Below, piece by piece: positions 34,630 through 45,559 of a stretch of DNA of 64,000 bases. A model generated the notes under the pieces. It searched no databases. It saw only the letters and a program-made list of their open reading frames with translations, and was not told the DNA's origin. The DNA is from Excoecaria cochinchinensis. Taxonomy: Eukaryota > Streptophyta > Magnoliopsida > Malpighiales > Euphorbiaceae. Numbering within the stretch: position 1 is the stretch's first letter; every line of letters begins with the position of its first letter. Position numbers and translations under genes: made by a program. The stretch covers positions 6,483,501-6,547,500 of the forward strand of contig CANTUQ010000003.1 in NCBI GenBank assembly GCA_947683425.1, given 5' to 3'.

Positions 34630-37031
34630 TGTCACACCCCATTTGCCCCCTAGAAGTATGAGCCATTTGTGTGTGCATTCATTGTGTGTGTTTTGGCATG
34701 TGATAAGGGTATTTTGGGTAAAATGCATGTTTGTGGGTTTTGCTAGTGTGTGTGCTTATATGATATTAGGGTGTGAATTGGTTAGGTTGCATTTGGGTGT
34801 GTTTTGCTCACACATTTGTAGGGTGTTATTAATTGGGGTGTCATGGTGTGTGTGGAGTGCATTGTTGTTGGGTGTGAGTGGTTAATTTCCACCACTATGG
34901 AAAGGACACATGGCTAGGGTTGGGAGAGAGGGGATTTAGAAGAGGAAAGAGAAAAGGAAGCAGAAATTCTGCTCCCTCAATCCCATTTCTCTCTTCTCTT
35001 CATTTCTCTTCTTCCTCTTCTTTTCCCATTTTGTGCTCTAACTTGGATTCAAGGCTTTGTTGGTGGGAATTAATCATCTCATAGCATTTTAAGTGGTGAG
35101 TTTATTGCATTTGTTCTTCATTTTCTTCATCTTATCCCTCATCTCTTTATAATTCTAGGTTTAGAGTTAATCTAGGGTTTTTGTTTGTGTGCCCTGTTCG
35201 GTTGTTGTTTAGTTGAGCCTCCTCGTGATCCCAAAGGGAAGGAGAAGGCGTCGGAAGTGGCACTAAGTGATTTAGAGCATAGGAGCAAAGGTTTGGGAGT
35301 TTTTGTGATTTTTGCTTTTTGAATGAATTTCTGGAATTTTATTTGGTTTATGGAGTTTTAATGAGTTGTATGTTGGTTTAATGCTTTGAGGGTTGAGTAT
35401 GTTGAGTTAAGATGTTAGTTTATGATTTTGAGATGGTGATTTTGATGGTTGATGCATATGTGAAGTTGTTAAATTGTGGATTGAATGATTTAATATATTT
35501 ATTGCATGTAGTACTTGAATGTTGAGCTGAAAGGTGAGTTTTATGGGTTGATTTTTTGGTTTGAATGTGTGAGTTTTGAGAAGGTGTTGTTTTGGTTTGA
35601 ATTTTGGGTTGTTACTTTGAAAAATTTGGGTTTTCGGTGATTCACACGGCGGTATGGAGGGCCATACCCCCGTGTGAATCGTGAGACTTCATCTGGGAAG
35701 CTGAATTGGACATTTTACACGGCGGTATCAGATTATCCATACCCCATGTAAAATGCTTCTGCCCAGCTCCAACTCCGTGTTGGGCATGTTACACGGCGGT
35801 ATGGACTATACCATACCCCCGTGTAAGGTGTCTTACACGGCGGTATGGATTGGCCATACCGCCGTGTAAAATGCTTTTCTTCACCAATTTTGATGATTTT
35901 TTATTCTCTTCATTTTCACTCCTTTTTCAATTATGATTGGTTTTAAATATTATTTAGTGTTATTTTATTTGTCTTATATCATAAATTGGTATTTTGCTCT
36001 ATCAGATTATTGAATGTTAGTTGAATCCGGAATGGGTTACTTATTGCCTTGAGTGTTGAACTCAATGTGTGAATTTCTTTATGCATAACCTGCAAGAGTC
36101 AGTCTAGTGGATAGTTAGGCATGCCTAATAGACTCTTTTAGCTACAGCCTCAGTTCCGTTTGGACCCAATCAGGTCCCCGTCTGGTTCCTTGCGAACACT
36201 TATGAATTTTGGATCTTATTTAAGGTCCCTCCGAAAAATTATTTTGAATGTGATAAAATAAAGTGGTTTTTTTGATTCGTACCCATAAGGTATTGTCTTT
36301 ATTCGATTCATACCCATAAGGCACTGTCTGTATACTCGTTATCCACCATTGTGAGTTAGCAGGTATTCTGTTTGCTTTGATTTGTTTCGATATGATTATC
36401 AGAATGTGATATCCGAATGAGCATGATACATATGAGAAATCAGTTTATATGTTTATGAATGTGGATATGAGCTTCTATATGCATGTCTTTATTCTGTAAG
36501 CATGACTATATATCTGACATGAATATCTGCATTTTTTATATCGTATGTATTAAGCTTTGAAGACCATTGTGAATGGCCGTCCACTCTTTTGGTGTGTGTT
36601 CCCCACTAAGCATTATCACTTAGCACAGTTTTTATTCATGCAGGTGCGGAAGGTGTTTTGCTTTGGGAGAGTCGCCGCCAATCAAGCCAACACAGAAGGG
36701 ATTAGTGTTAGGGCTATTTTTCTACTAGTCATGATGATTCTTTTTGTAATAGAACTCTCATTGTATCTGTAATTTTGTAAGCTTCCGCTCAGTTTATTTT
36801 GGATATGTAATTCTTTTGCTCGGGCAATTGATCAGAATATTATTGTAATGATTTATGTTATATTAATGTATGATTAGTTGTTGTTTCTCTAAAGTTTTAA
36901 TTTTCGCTATGTTTCTGTATGTTTATTTTGCATGAATGTTTGCTTTGCATCGATCTGTTTGGTGTGGCACCCCTGCTCCTACGGCATCTCACTCTTATCC
37001 GGATGGGTTTGCCTACGTATGGGTAGGGGCA
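34630..37031 (+). mobile_element. Solo family A LTR, 2,402 bp
   Basis: Begins TGTCACACCCCATTTGCC and ends GGGTAGGGGCA, flanked by TCCAA (34625-34629) and TCTAA (37032-37036), a 5-bp TSD with one later change. Contains family A landmarks: hairpin cassette 35639-35869, the AGTCTAGTGGATAGTTAGGC block (36097-36116), GTTATCCACCATTGTGAG (36343-36360) and a weakened stem-loop CTAAGCATTATCACTTAG (36606-36623). The 3' end is diverged from other copies, so the right boundary rests mainly on the TSD. Confidence 0.7.
35639..35869. repeat. Four related hairpins with ACACGGCGGTATGG arms
   Basis: Hairpin 1 (35639-35680): 19-bp arms GATTCACACGGCGGTATGG, one mismatch, 4-base loop. Hairpin 2 (35711-35755) is less regular. 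Hairpin 3 (35789-35826): 16-bp arms, 6-base loop, one mismatch. Hairpin 4 (35833-35869): perfect 16-bp arms TTACACGGCGGTATGG, 5-base loop. They are separated by non-palindromic spacers. Confidence 0.9.
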
Positions 37032-37189
37032 TCTAACCTGTTGATGTGGTATCTAACCACCTCTGTTGTGGCATCTAACCTGTTGATGTGGTATCTAACC
37101 TCCTCTGTTGTGGCATCTAACCTATGCGGTGTCTAGCCCCAACCGTGTCAGTATCTAACTTGTTTAAGATTTGAAGTGGTGCCCTCTAA

Positions 37190-37562
37190 GAGCCCATTGG
37201 TTGATTGCCCTCTGAGAGGTCTTTGGTTGATTTGCCTCTTAAGAAGTCTTTGGTTAATTGCCCCCTGAGAGGTCTTTGGTTGATTGCTCCCTGAGAGGTC
37301 TTTGGTTGATTTGTCCCCTGATAGGTCTTTGGCTGATTGCCCCCTGAGAAGTCTTTGGTTGATTTGCCTCTTAAGAGGTCTTTGGTTAATTCCACCTGAG
37401 AAGTCTTTGGTTAATTTCCCCTGAGAGGACTTTGGTTGATTGGCCCCTGAGAGGTCTTTGGTTGACTTGCCTCTTAAGAGGTCTTTGGTTAATTTGCCTC
37501 TTAAGAGACTTTGAAGGTTTGCCTCTTAAGAGAACTTTGAAGGGGTTTGCCTCTTAAGAGGA
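37190..37562. repeat. About 29-bp tandem repeats with CCTCTTAAGAGG palindromes
   Basis: A dozen or so units of the form GCCTCTTAAGAGGTCTTTGG or CCCCTGAGAGGTCTTTGGTT, interleaved. CCTCTTAAGAGG is a perfect 12-bp palindrome. Related units are at 55975-56060 and 57495-57740 in T5. Confidence 0.85.
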
Positions 37563-37599
37563 CTTAGGGATTTGAACCCGTGTAGACCTTCTCTTTGTT

Positions 37600-39065
37600 G
37601 GATTGTCAAGTACGGGTGAGTGCTCATGTTGTGTCGAATACATCCTCGACCCATTTTCATGTGTGTAGTCTTCATATGGACTTTTCCTGCAAAATTATAT
37701 GCACATGGATATATACAAAAAATCGTGTGTGCAGGTGAAAAGTTATATGCAAATATTTGCAAATGAATTGCGTGACTTGAAATGAAAGCAAAAATGAATA
37801 GACTGAGTCTTGAGTGGTCAGGGGTCTGCTGAGGGTACAGCTTGGCTACTCGCCTTATTTGATGCCTCACATGGACCTAGAGGAGTGTCGTATTGGCTTA
37901 AGAATTCTAACCCATAACCCTTCTAAAGGGAACCGACCCTTGCGCATCTTTGCCCCCGGTCAAATAAGCCCCCGAGACTTTAACTCGTGTCTTGAATTAT
38001 GCATTATCTGCTCGGAAGGAGATTATCTGAAGTAATGCCGCTTTATCGCTCCAAGTATCAGAAGTCATTATTTTAAAGGTTATGCGTCCCTTATGGATTT
38101 TCACACCAGCTTTTCTTTGCGGGAAATGTGTTCTTTTTGGATTTTCACATAACCATGTGTCTAATTTTTGCCTGCAATGGACCCAATGCACTCCAACGGC
38201 TTTCTTTTTCTAAGGATAGACTCCCTATTTCTAGGTTTTCACCCTATCCTTTTGCCTATCTTTTGCTTAGAGAGCCAATTACGGCTTTCATATCTAACGG
38301 CTTCTTTTTTTTTACTGCATTGTAATTGGGTCTGAAGATGTTATTGGAGATCCCTCAAGGGTGACCTACATGTGCTTACATCCTAGATCATGGTTGCATG
38401 GGCTTGATTGTCCTCATGAAGGTGCTATAGGTTTGGCTTCAGAATTGATGGTAGGATGAATTGGCCGAAGCATCTGAGTAGTGAGAGTAGCAGAGGGTAT
38501 ACATCAACAATGTGCTAGTTTTACACCGGAACTAGACAACTTTAAACATGCAAAATGACCTGCTTTGATCATATCAACATATCATTACATAAATGCATAC
38601 GTTTCAATTCGATTTCATGATACGTGATCATTGTTTGGCATTAATCTCAAAAATACAAAATCTCATCTAATCTCGGGATAGATCCTGAAATCATCAAATT
38701 TCTGTTATCAATCAGCTTTCTCGGATTTTTTGAAAATTTTCTCTCAACCCTTAATTTTTTTTTTTGTGAAAGCAGATTCTAGATGCAACGTTGTGGACGA
38801 GACTCAACCCAAATGCATAAACGGACTTGAGGTTTCCCGCTTGAAGCTCAAGAAACACCATATGCCTTTTCCTACGTACTGAACCTTATTACAAGGTCAA
38901 CTCCGCTAATTAGATAAGACTGAACCAAGAATCAAGAGGTCTTACTTTCGTTGCAACGTTAGGCTTAGGTAGATGGCTGTAAAAGAAGGATCAGGTCGCT
39001 AGAGAAGAAAAATGGTTGCAATATCTACTCGACCGTTGGGAGGACCATTCTCAGCTCAGTTGCAT
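37600..39065 (-). repeat. Conserved non-coding block of family B, T2 copy
   Basis: Strongly similar to 12134-13490 of T1, including GGATTTTCACATAACC and CTTGAAGCTCAAGAAACACC. Breaks off at CAGCTCAGTTGCAT where T4 begins; TGCAT (39061-39065) is the candidate T4 TSD. Confidence 0.75.
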
Positions 39066-41823
39066 TGTAGACACCGGGTCCTGAGTCACCCCAGATTAGA
39101 GTTACCCAATGATGATAAGATGCCTACTCAAAGGCAAAAAGGTTAAAAGTGATGATTTCCTGGTCAAATTTGCATTTTTGAGTAAAAAATAAAAAATATT
39201 TTGAAAATTAGATTTGAAAAATAGGGTTTAGAAATTATAGTATTTTTTAGTTAAATTTAAAAATTAAAAAAAAATATTCGCGAATGTCAATATGCAACAG
39301 CGCGCAGTGCGCATCCACGCGCGCCGACGGGCATCGGTCACCCATGTTCCGCCGAAATTGCCCAATTTTACCCCAAAATCAGTTTTTTTTATATTTTTCA
39401 CCCAAAAATCCGTTTATTATCCCATTTTTTAGTTTTTAAAGGTTTTTTCTATTTTTAAAATTCAAAATAATTAATATCTGGTTTAATTTAGTTTTTCTCT
39501 TAATTAATTTTATTTTCTATTTTTTCTTCATATAAAAAGAAAAAGAAGGAAAGGGGGGGGGGGGGGGGGGGTGGAAGGGAATATTTTTACGGTTTTTTCT
39601 CTTTTTTCTCTTCTTCTTCTTCTTCAAAAAATTATAAGGTTTTTTAGGTTTTCCCCAGAAAAAGAAAATAAAAATTGAAGAGTTCAATTCTTCTTCTTCA
39701 TTTTTTCCAATAAAATTTATTCTAAGAACTTTAGATGGAATTTTGTTGATGGAATTTAATTTTGAGACAAATCAAATAATTATTTGCTCTCAAAGTTCAG
39801 TTTTTTAACTTGTTATTTGTTTTCAATTAAGTCTTTTCAATGATTTTTATTTTGAATCACTTTTTGATGAAAAATAGATTTTAAGACAAACAAATTAATT
39901 TTTGTTTTTGAAATCTAATTTTTCAATTGATCTTCTAAAACTAAGTTTCTTTTCATAAATAATTTTTTCTTTTCCTTGAGACAAAGAAATTCATTCTTTG
40001 TTCTTGAGATTTTTTTTATTTTTTTGTTCATCTTTTTTTTATCAAATTTATTTCTTTAAATAAAATTCCAATTTTTTCTATTTATCATATTTAATTCTAA
40101 TTTTGCAAAATAAAGCAAGGAAATCAATCAACTTTTCTCTCTCATTGAATCTGAACCCTGAGGGTAAACATTCAGGGTCTAATCTCTTTTTTTTTTCTTC
40201 TATTCATTTTTGTTCATATTTAATTGATTAACATGTATATTTTTATTGTTTTTATTTATTTATTCTATTGTTTGTATATTTGTCCTATTTAATATGTTTA
40301 TATATTATTTTTGTTCATGTAATTAATTTATTTTTACTTTGATTCCTCATTATTTCTAACATGTAATTAATTTATTTTGCTTCGATTCCTCATTATTTTT
40401 AACATGTAATTAATTAATTCATTTTGACTGATCTTTTTGCTATGTAAATATTTTATGTTAATTATGATAACATGTAAATAGCTAATTTAATCAAATCAAT
40501 TTTATATCTTTAGTTCTATCACGCTATGTTGCTAATTTAATTAATGTATTTTGTCCACGCACACACATTATTCCATTCATTTTAACACTCGTATGTTTTT
40601 ATTCTTTTTATTTATTTGATTTATTTTCTTGATTAGCTTAATTAAAATATTTGTTAATTGGATTCACTTGATTTGGTTCATTATTTTACTTTATGTATTT
40701 CATTTAATTTGATTGATTTATTTTACTTTATTGTGTTTTATTCGATTTGATTTAATTACTAACTTTAATTTTCTTTTTCTTTTTCTTTTTGGCTATAACA
40801 CTTGCCTTTTTTTTTTTATTTGAGCATTGTCCATGGACGAAGATGCAAGATCGAGGGATTAGGAATCTCACTTTGGTTTTCATATTTAAATTCCTCATTT
40901 TCCTTTATTTCGATTTATTTGTTGTGCTTGTGTATTTTATGTAAAATTGTTTATTTTTATGCACATTTAAAAAGAAAATCACTAAAAATATTTTTATTAA
41001 TAAATTGTGTCTTTTCTGATAAAATGGGACCAATGTCCCAATTTTTCGATCCAAAATAAAATTATCACCCTAAAATTATTTTCTTAAACCATGCATGTGA
41101 GGAATAAATCCTCATCGTTAATAAATAACCCGCTTTATGTATGATGTGTATTTTATTTACAATGGGGGTTGTATTCTGCCCTTATTTTTATTTTAATTTA
41201 TTTTTATACGCTTCATTTTAGTTATACTTTTATTTGTCGCTTTCCTTAAATGACCAACCATGCATTTTAATTAAATTGCACTGAATTGAATGAGAAATGG
41301 GATGAAACGATAAATTCAAAACTCAACTATAAACCTAACCAATGTATAAATAAATGGGAAGTCTTGAACCTTCTCTAGTCTTTGGACTCAACGAGGCGAG
41401 AGGGCCATCTCAATGTTCTATTTGGATGGGGCCTCCAAGACACCTCTTGTGTCCCGTAAAAGGCTCAAAATTGCACAGTCCTAGGTGCCACGAGGCGAGA
41501 GGGCCATCTTAATGTTCTATTAGGGTGGATGCCTCCAAGACACCTCTGGTTTGCCCAAGCGTGAGGCTAGAGGACCATCTTATCATTAGGGTGGAAGCCT
41601 CTATGACACCTCCGGCTTGCCTATAATGGACATAGCAGCACTGTCTTAGGTTCACTGAGGCTAGACGACCTTTTCCAATGTTCTATTGGGTGGTGGCTCC
41701 AAGAAATCTCCTTGTTGGCCAAAATGGACGCACTTGTAATTTCTTACAAGTTTTCATGAACCTCCTCCCAAAATCCCTAAAAGGGGGCGGTCCGGGGCGC
41801 CCCGCGGTTCGGCGCGCATCACA
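39066..41823 (+). repeat. T4 5' LTR, 2,758 bp
   Basis: Begins TGTAGACACCGGGTCCTGAG and ends GGCGCGCATCACA beside the PBS. CpG-dense patch at about 39280-39360, and a run of 19 G at 39553-39571. No gene. Confidence 0.85.
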
Positions 41824-41824
41824 G

Positions 41825-41841
41825 TGGCGACTACATAGGGA
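41825..41841 (+). other. T4 primer-binding site, tRNA-Arg type
   Basis: TGGCGACTACATAGGGA, similar to the complement of plant tRNA-Arg(ACG), one base after the LTR. Confidence 0.7.
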
Positions 41842-42830
41842 TAATACTCGAGACTTCGCTTTGAAAGCGCTTTGGTTAAAATTTACAATTGAGTTTTAAT
41901 TTAAAAATTTCATCCTTTTTAGAAACTGCATTGGATCTCATTAGAGCCTTAGATCTATGCTAGTTTAGTCCCTCTTTCAACCCGGTGCGTTCCCAAAGTA
42001 CAACCCTACGTTCACTCAATGTAGGCAAGTGTTAAGGATAATCACCGGCCCAAGTCTCGTACCATCATGGTATATTAAATGGAGACCCGATCGGTCATTA
42101 TGCTCGTGATGAGCTAGTCCTGTTGGCAGGGACCATGCTTGGGTAGACCTAAAGTATCATCTCCCTGGCCAAAGCTCATGTAATGGCAATAAATACTTCC
42201 CTTACGTGGTATGAACCATAATACTTTGCTTGCTATATAGATCACAACGTATTGGACAAACCCAGATAATTTGATTGGTCACATAATTAAAGGCTTTCAT
42301 GCCTAGATAGGCCCATGTCAATTTATTCGGACTGCCTAAATACATAATGGTCAAAATCCATGCGTATTCACATTAGTTAAGAGAGGTTATACTGCCGGCT
42401 TTCCACTGAGCACCACGCGTATCCATTGGGTTCCCTGTTAGCCCATGGATCAAGCCCACCTAGGATAGAGACTATATGACCTCGTATGTGGGGGCAATAA
42501 GGTTGGAAGGATCTATCTGCTTGCATGTGGTCGTGGATGATGCATTGCATATTCATGTCATTCAAGCACAAATACAATTTTTTATTTCTCCCCTATGTAT
42601 ACATCCTATTCTTTTCATATAATTATTACATGTACATATCAACCTATGTATAGTTTTTACATATTTAACGTGTATCGTTGTAGTCTCTTTCAGCCATCGA
42701 GGACCACTTGCATAGCATGATCATGCATTACATATTACTCATGCATCATTCTAACTCCTTGCTTTTTAGCCATTGTAAACGATTTGCTTGGGTGGTTTAG
42801 GGATCCCAATAGTTATATAAAGAGCGATCA
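41842..42830 (+). repeat. Family B leader, T4 copy
   Basis: Non-coding; 41842-42500 matches the T1 leader on the opposite strand (GGATAATCACCGGCCCAAG, TACCATCATGGTATATTAAA). Runs to just before the gag start. Confidence 0.7.
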
Positions 42831-42839
42831 AAATTTGAG

Positions 42840-43946
42840 TTGGCTGATAAAGATTTAGCATCCTTACCAGAGTGTCTGAAGGTATTAAAAATGGCTGGCC
42901 CTTCACAACAGATTGAAGAGACTCATGCCCTAATTGCCCAGGAGTTGGATAGAAGGTTCGAGGAGCTTGAAATAAAGATGCTGGCCATGGTCAAAGAAAG
43001 GATGGATGCCATGGCACTTGTTCTGCAAGCTCAACTTATGGCGACTACTACACTTAACCAGATTAAGCCAACCATTGTGAAAAAGGCCTATACTATGACG
43101 GTTACAGCGTCTCTGTTTGCTTGTGAACCCAGGGCCAAAGGGCTATTTATTTTGCCAGTTGAACAAGAGAGATGCAAGAAGCCTGCTTTAGAATACGACT
43201 GTATTCTTAAAGAGGAAGACATTTCAACAGTGATGCAAGTTCCAAATAATAAAGCGTCAAGGGCGGGATATGATTTAAGGTCAGGTTCAGGTCAGCACTT
43301 AGGTGGAACATCGGAGGGGTCTTTAATGCAGTTGCAATAATAAGTAAGAAAGGCAGAAGGAATAGATCCTTCACAGTCAATAGGCATCTCTAGGCCCTCA
43401 AGCACAAAAATTGAGCTAGCTAATCTTGAAGAAGAAATTATGAAGTCCAAGCGTGAGACTACCCGAATGCTTCTTAATAAAAATATTACTGGTCCCGCAA
43501 GTCTAAGAGTGGGTTGTTATGATAATAGCAGTGGTGCCCGAAGGATAAGAAAAGCGCCAACCACAGAAGTGAATCGAAGGCATTTTTCTAATTTAGGTAG
43601 ATCCTTATCCTTGGTCCTTAAGAGGCTAATGAAGGAGGGGATGCTATAACCATTGCTGGCTAGGCCCGCTAGAAGCCAGGGACAACCCGATCACAAGGGG
43701 GATCAGTATTGTGCCTTCCACGAATACACCGGGCATACCACAGATGATTACAAGACCTTCAGATATGCTATTCAAGATCTGATTAACTCCAAGCAGATCT
43801 CTGACCCAGAAAAGCGAGAGGGAAAGAATAAGATGGATTATGTACCTAAATTGGGGAAGAGAGGATGGTTCTTGAGGATGATAATGGACCACCAACTACA
43901 GCATCAGAAAATGATTAGCTATTTAGAATGTTCTTTTTATTTTTGA
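42840..43946 (+). pseudogene. T4 gag, capsid core missing
   Basis: 42840-43340 is open for 166 codons, with MAGPSQQIEETHALIAQELD near residue 18 matching the T1 gag N-terminus. After a stop, 43341-43649 continues in frame (ELANLEEEIMKSKRET, FSNLGRSLSLVLKRLMKEGM), and a shifted frame 43653-43946 has YCAFHEYTGHTTDDY and AIQDLINS, the knuckle-like end typical of Ogre/Tat gag. The capsid core motif FKMPDVPKFDGT of T1 was not found between them. Two stops and a frame change make it a pseudogene as it stands. Confidence 0.75.
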
Positions 43947-44189
43947 ACTGTTAATAATGACATTCTGATTTCATTAATAAGATGAACATTTTTGCTTACT
44001 TGTGTGATATCTCTTATGATTTCATTATGCATAATCATGATCATGACTCATCCCTATTTGATATTGATTCAATTGATGTTACTCCATTTAATCTCAGAAC
44101 TTTGAAAAACCTAAAAAAAATCTTAATAGCATCTAATGTAACTCCTGAAGGGAGATAAAAATTTAAGAGAATTAAAACAAAATGTGGAA

Positions 44190-44470
44190 AAGTCTTTGCC
44201 TGAACCTATGAAGACATGCTAAGAGTTGATCGCGAAATCGCCAAGTACACCATTCCAACATATCTTTATTATGGACCAGCAAAGCAGAAGCCCAGAAGAC
44301 TTAGGCTAGAATGGGTAGAGAAGGTTAAAGGAGGGATCCACAAGTAGACATGAAGCCAAAATTTCTTGTCGAAGTTCAACACCCTACTTAGTTGGTCAGC
44401 ATCATCCAATAGTCAAGAAAAACGAAAAATTATGAGCTATCAGGATTTAAACAAAGCTTGCCCGGAAGAA
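44190..44470 (+). pseudogene. T4 reverse transcriptase N-terminal fragment
   Basis: In broken frames it shows TYEDMLRVDREIAKY, GPAKQKPRRLRLEWVEKV and YQDLNKACP, in the order of the RT entry of Ogre/Tat pol. It breaks off at an A-rich stretch (about 44465-44590). Confidence 0.7.
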
Positions 44471-44589
44471 AAAAAAAAAGAAGAACATAAAAAAAACACA
44501 ACAAAAAAAATAATGAAAAAAAAGGAGAATGAAGGAAAAAAATCAATATGTAGATATGGCAAAAAAAAAATTGCAAAAAAAAAAGAGAA

Positions 44590-44702
44590 ACTATTTGGGT
44601 GTAAGCTTTGTTCAAATCACATTGATCTACACATGCTCGTACTTTGCCATTTTTCTTAACTTTGGAAAAGGACCAAAAGGATTCTATTGACTTACAATGC
44701 AT
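44590..44702 (-). pseudogene. Inverted RT fragment
   Basis: On the minus strand the words KVKKNGKVRACVDQ and CDLNKAY appear, the same RT motif as in the plus-strand fragment at 44410-44470 but pointing the other way and less decayed. An A-rich spacer of about 125 bp separates the two. Nothing else from pol surrounds it. Confidence 0.7.
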
Positions 44703-45265
44703 ACGGGTTGCTCGAGCTTTGGAATAAGCATCATAGGGGAGGTGCGTCCTATAGTCTCCAATAGACAGGGTTACTAAAAGGAATCCGATATTTCAATAAA
44801 GTTTCCCGCAGCACGCAGGGTTCAAGGACAAAAGGACACTTTAAGGCTAGGAAGTTGCTCCAGAGGTATGACATTAAAACCACAAGTCCACTCTGTATTG
44901 CCCCCAAACCAATAGGGCAGGAGAGGCTACTAACAAGAAGAGCTTGATCAAGATGGCTCGAAACTACAAGGATTGGGTAGAGAAATGGCCTTTTGCATTT
45001 TGAGGCTGGACAACCACCATCGAAACCTCTACAAGAGTCACCTCCCAGTTCTCAATACATAGGGCAGAAACAATATGGGCAGAAACAATATGACCGATCT
45101 AAATAGAGCTCAAATCTTGAAGAACAGTCAAGAAAGCTCAAATTTTGGAAGCCGACAGGGCACAGCAACGACAGCAGCAATTGAACAAGTCAGATAAGGA
45201 TAGGTCATGGGATTATCGCCACGGTAAGATCTATCAGAAAACACTCTGTTTGATCATTTAGGAAG
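44703..45265 (+). other. Degenerate T4 sequence, no clear domain
   Basis: Probably decayed pol sequence between RT and integrase. I could not assign a domain, and there is no long open frame. Confidence 0.4.
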
Positions 45266-45480
45266 AAGATCAAAAAGCATCCGATGAAAGAGGGAGATTC
45301 AGTTGTCAAGCAAATAAGACTGGGTGTTCCGGACATACAAGATAAATTTAGGCCGATGTGATAAGGTCCTTTTTGTTCTTCAAAGATTGTTATCCAAGAC
45401 AACAGCAACAGACAGCGATGAAGATGACTTCAGAGAGCCAATCAACGTTGACAGACCCAAGAGGATCCATGGTTAAAGAC
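45266..45480 (+). pseudogene. T4 integrase C-terminal tail
   Basis: Translation gives EGDSVVKQIRLGVPDIQDKFRPM and then NVDRPKRIHG, recalling the GDLV...GKF.PNW.GPY tail and ending of Ogre/Tat integrase. Short and interrupted by stops. The zinc-binding and catalytic D,D-E parts are absent. Confidence 0.55.
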
Positions 45481-45559
45481 TAAAAATCAAAAGAGGAGAA
45501 TAAAAGCCCTGCTAGTCAAAAATCGAAAAAAGGCGGCCGTGGTAAAAATGGGCACCTCA

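Larger units (their letters stand above)
28911..39065 (-). mobile_element. T2: family B element, minus, carrying three later insertions
   Basis: Its 3' LTR (28911-34112) is split by a solo LTR (29520-32299). The PPT follows at 34113. Its internal region holds a family A solo LTR (34630-37031) and is cut at 39066 by T4. The visible internal part is only 3' non-coding sequence: mixed tandem repeats, CCTCTTAAGAGG repeats and the conserved block. The gag, PBS and 5' LTR expected further right are not in the window. T2 itself sits in the T3 RNase H region. Confidence 0.75.
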
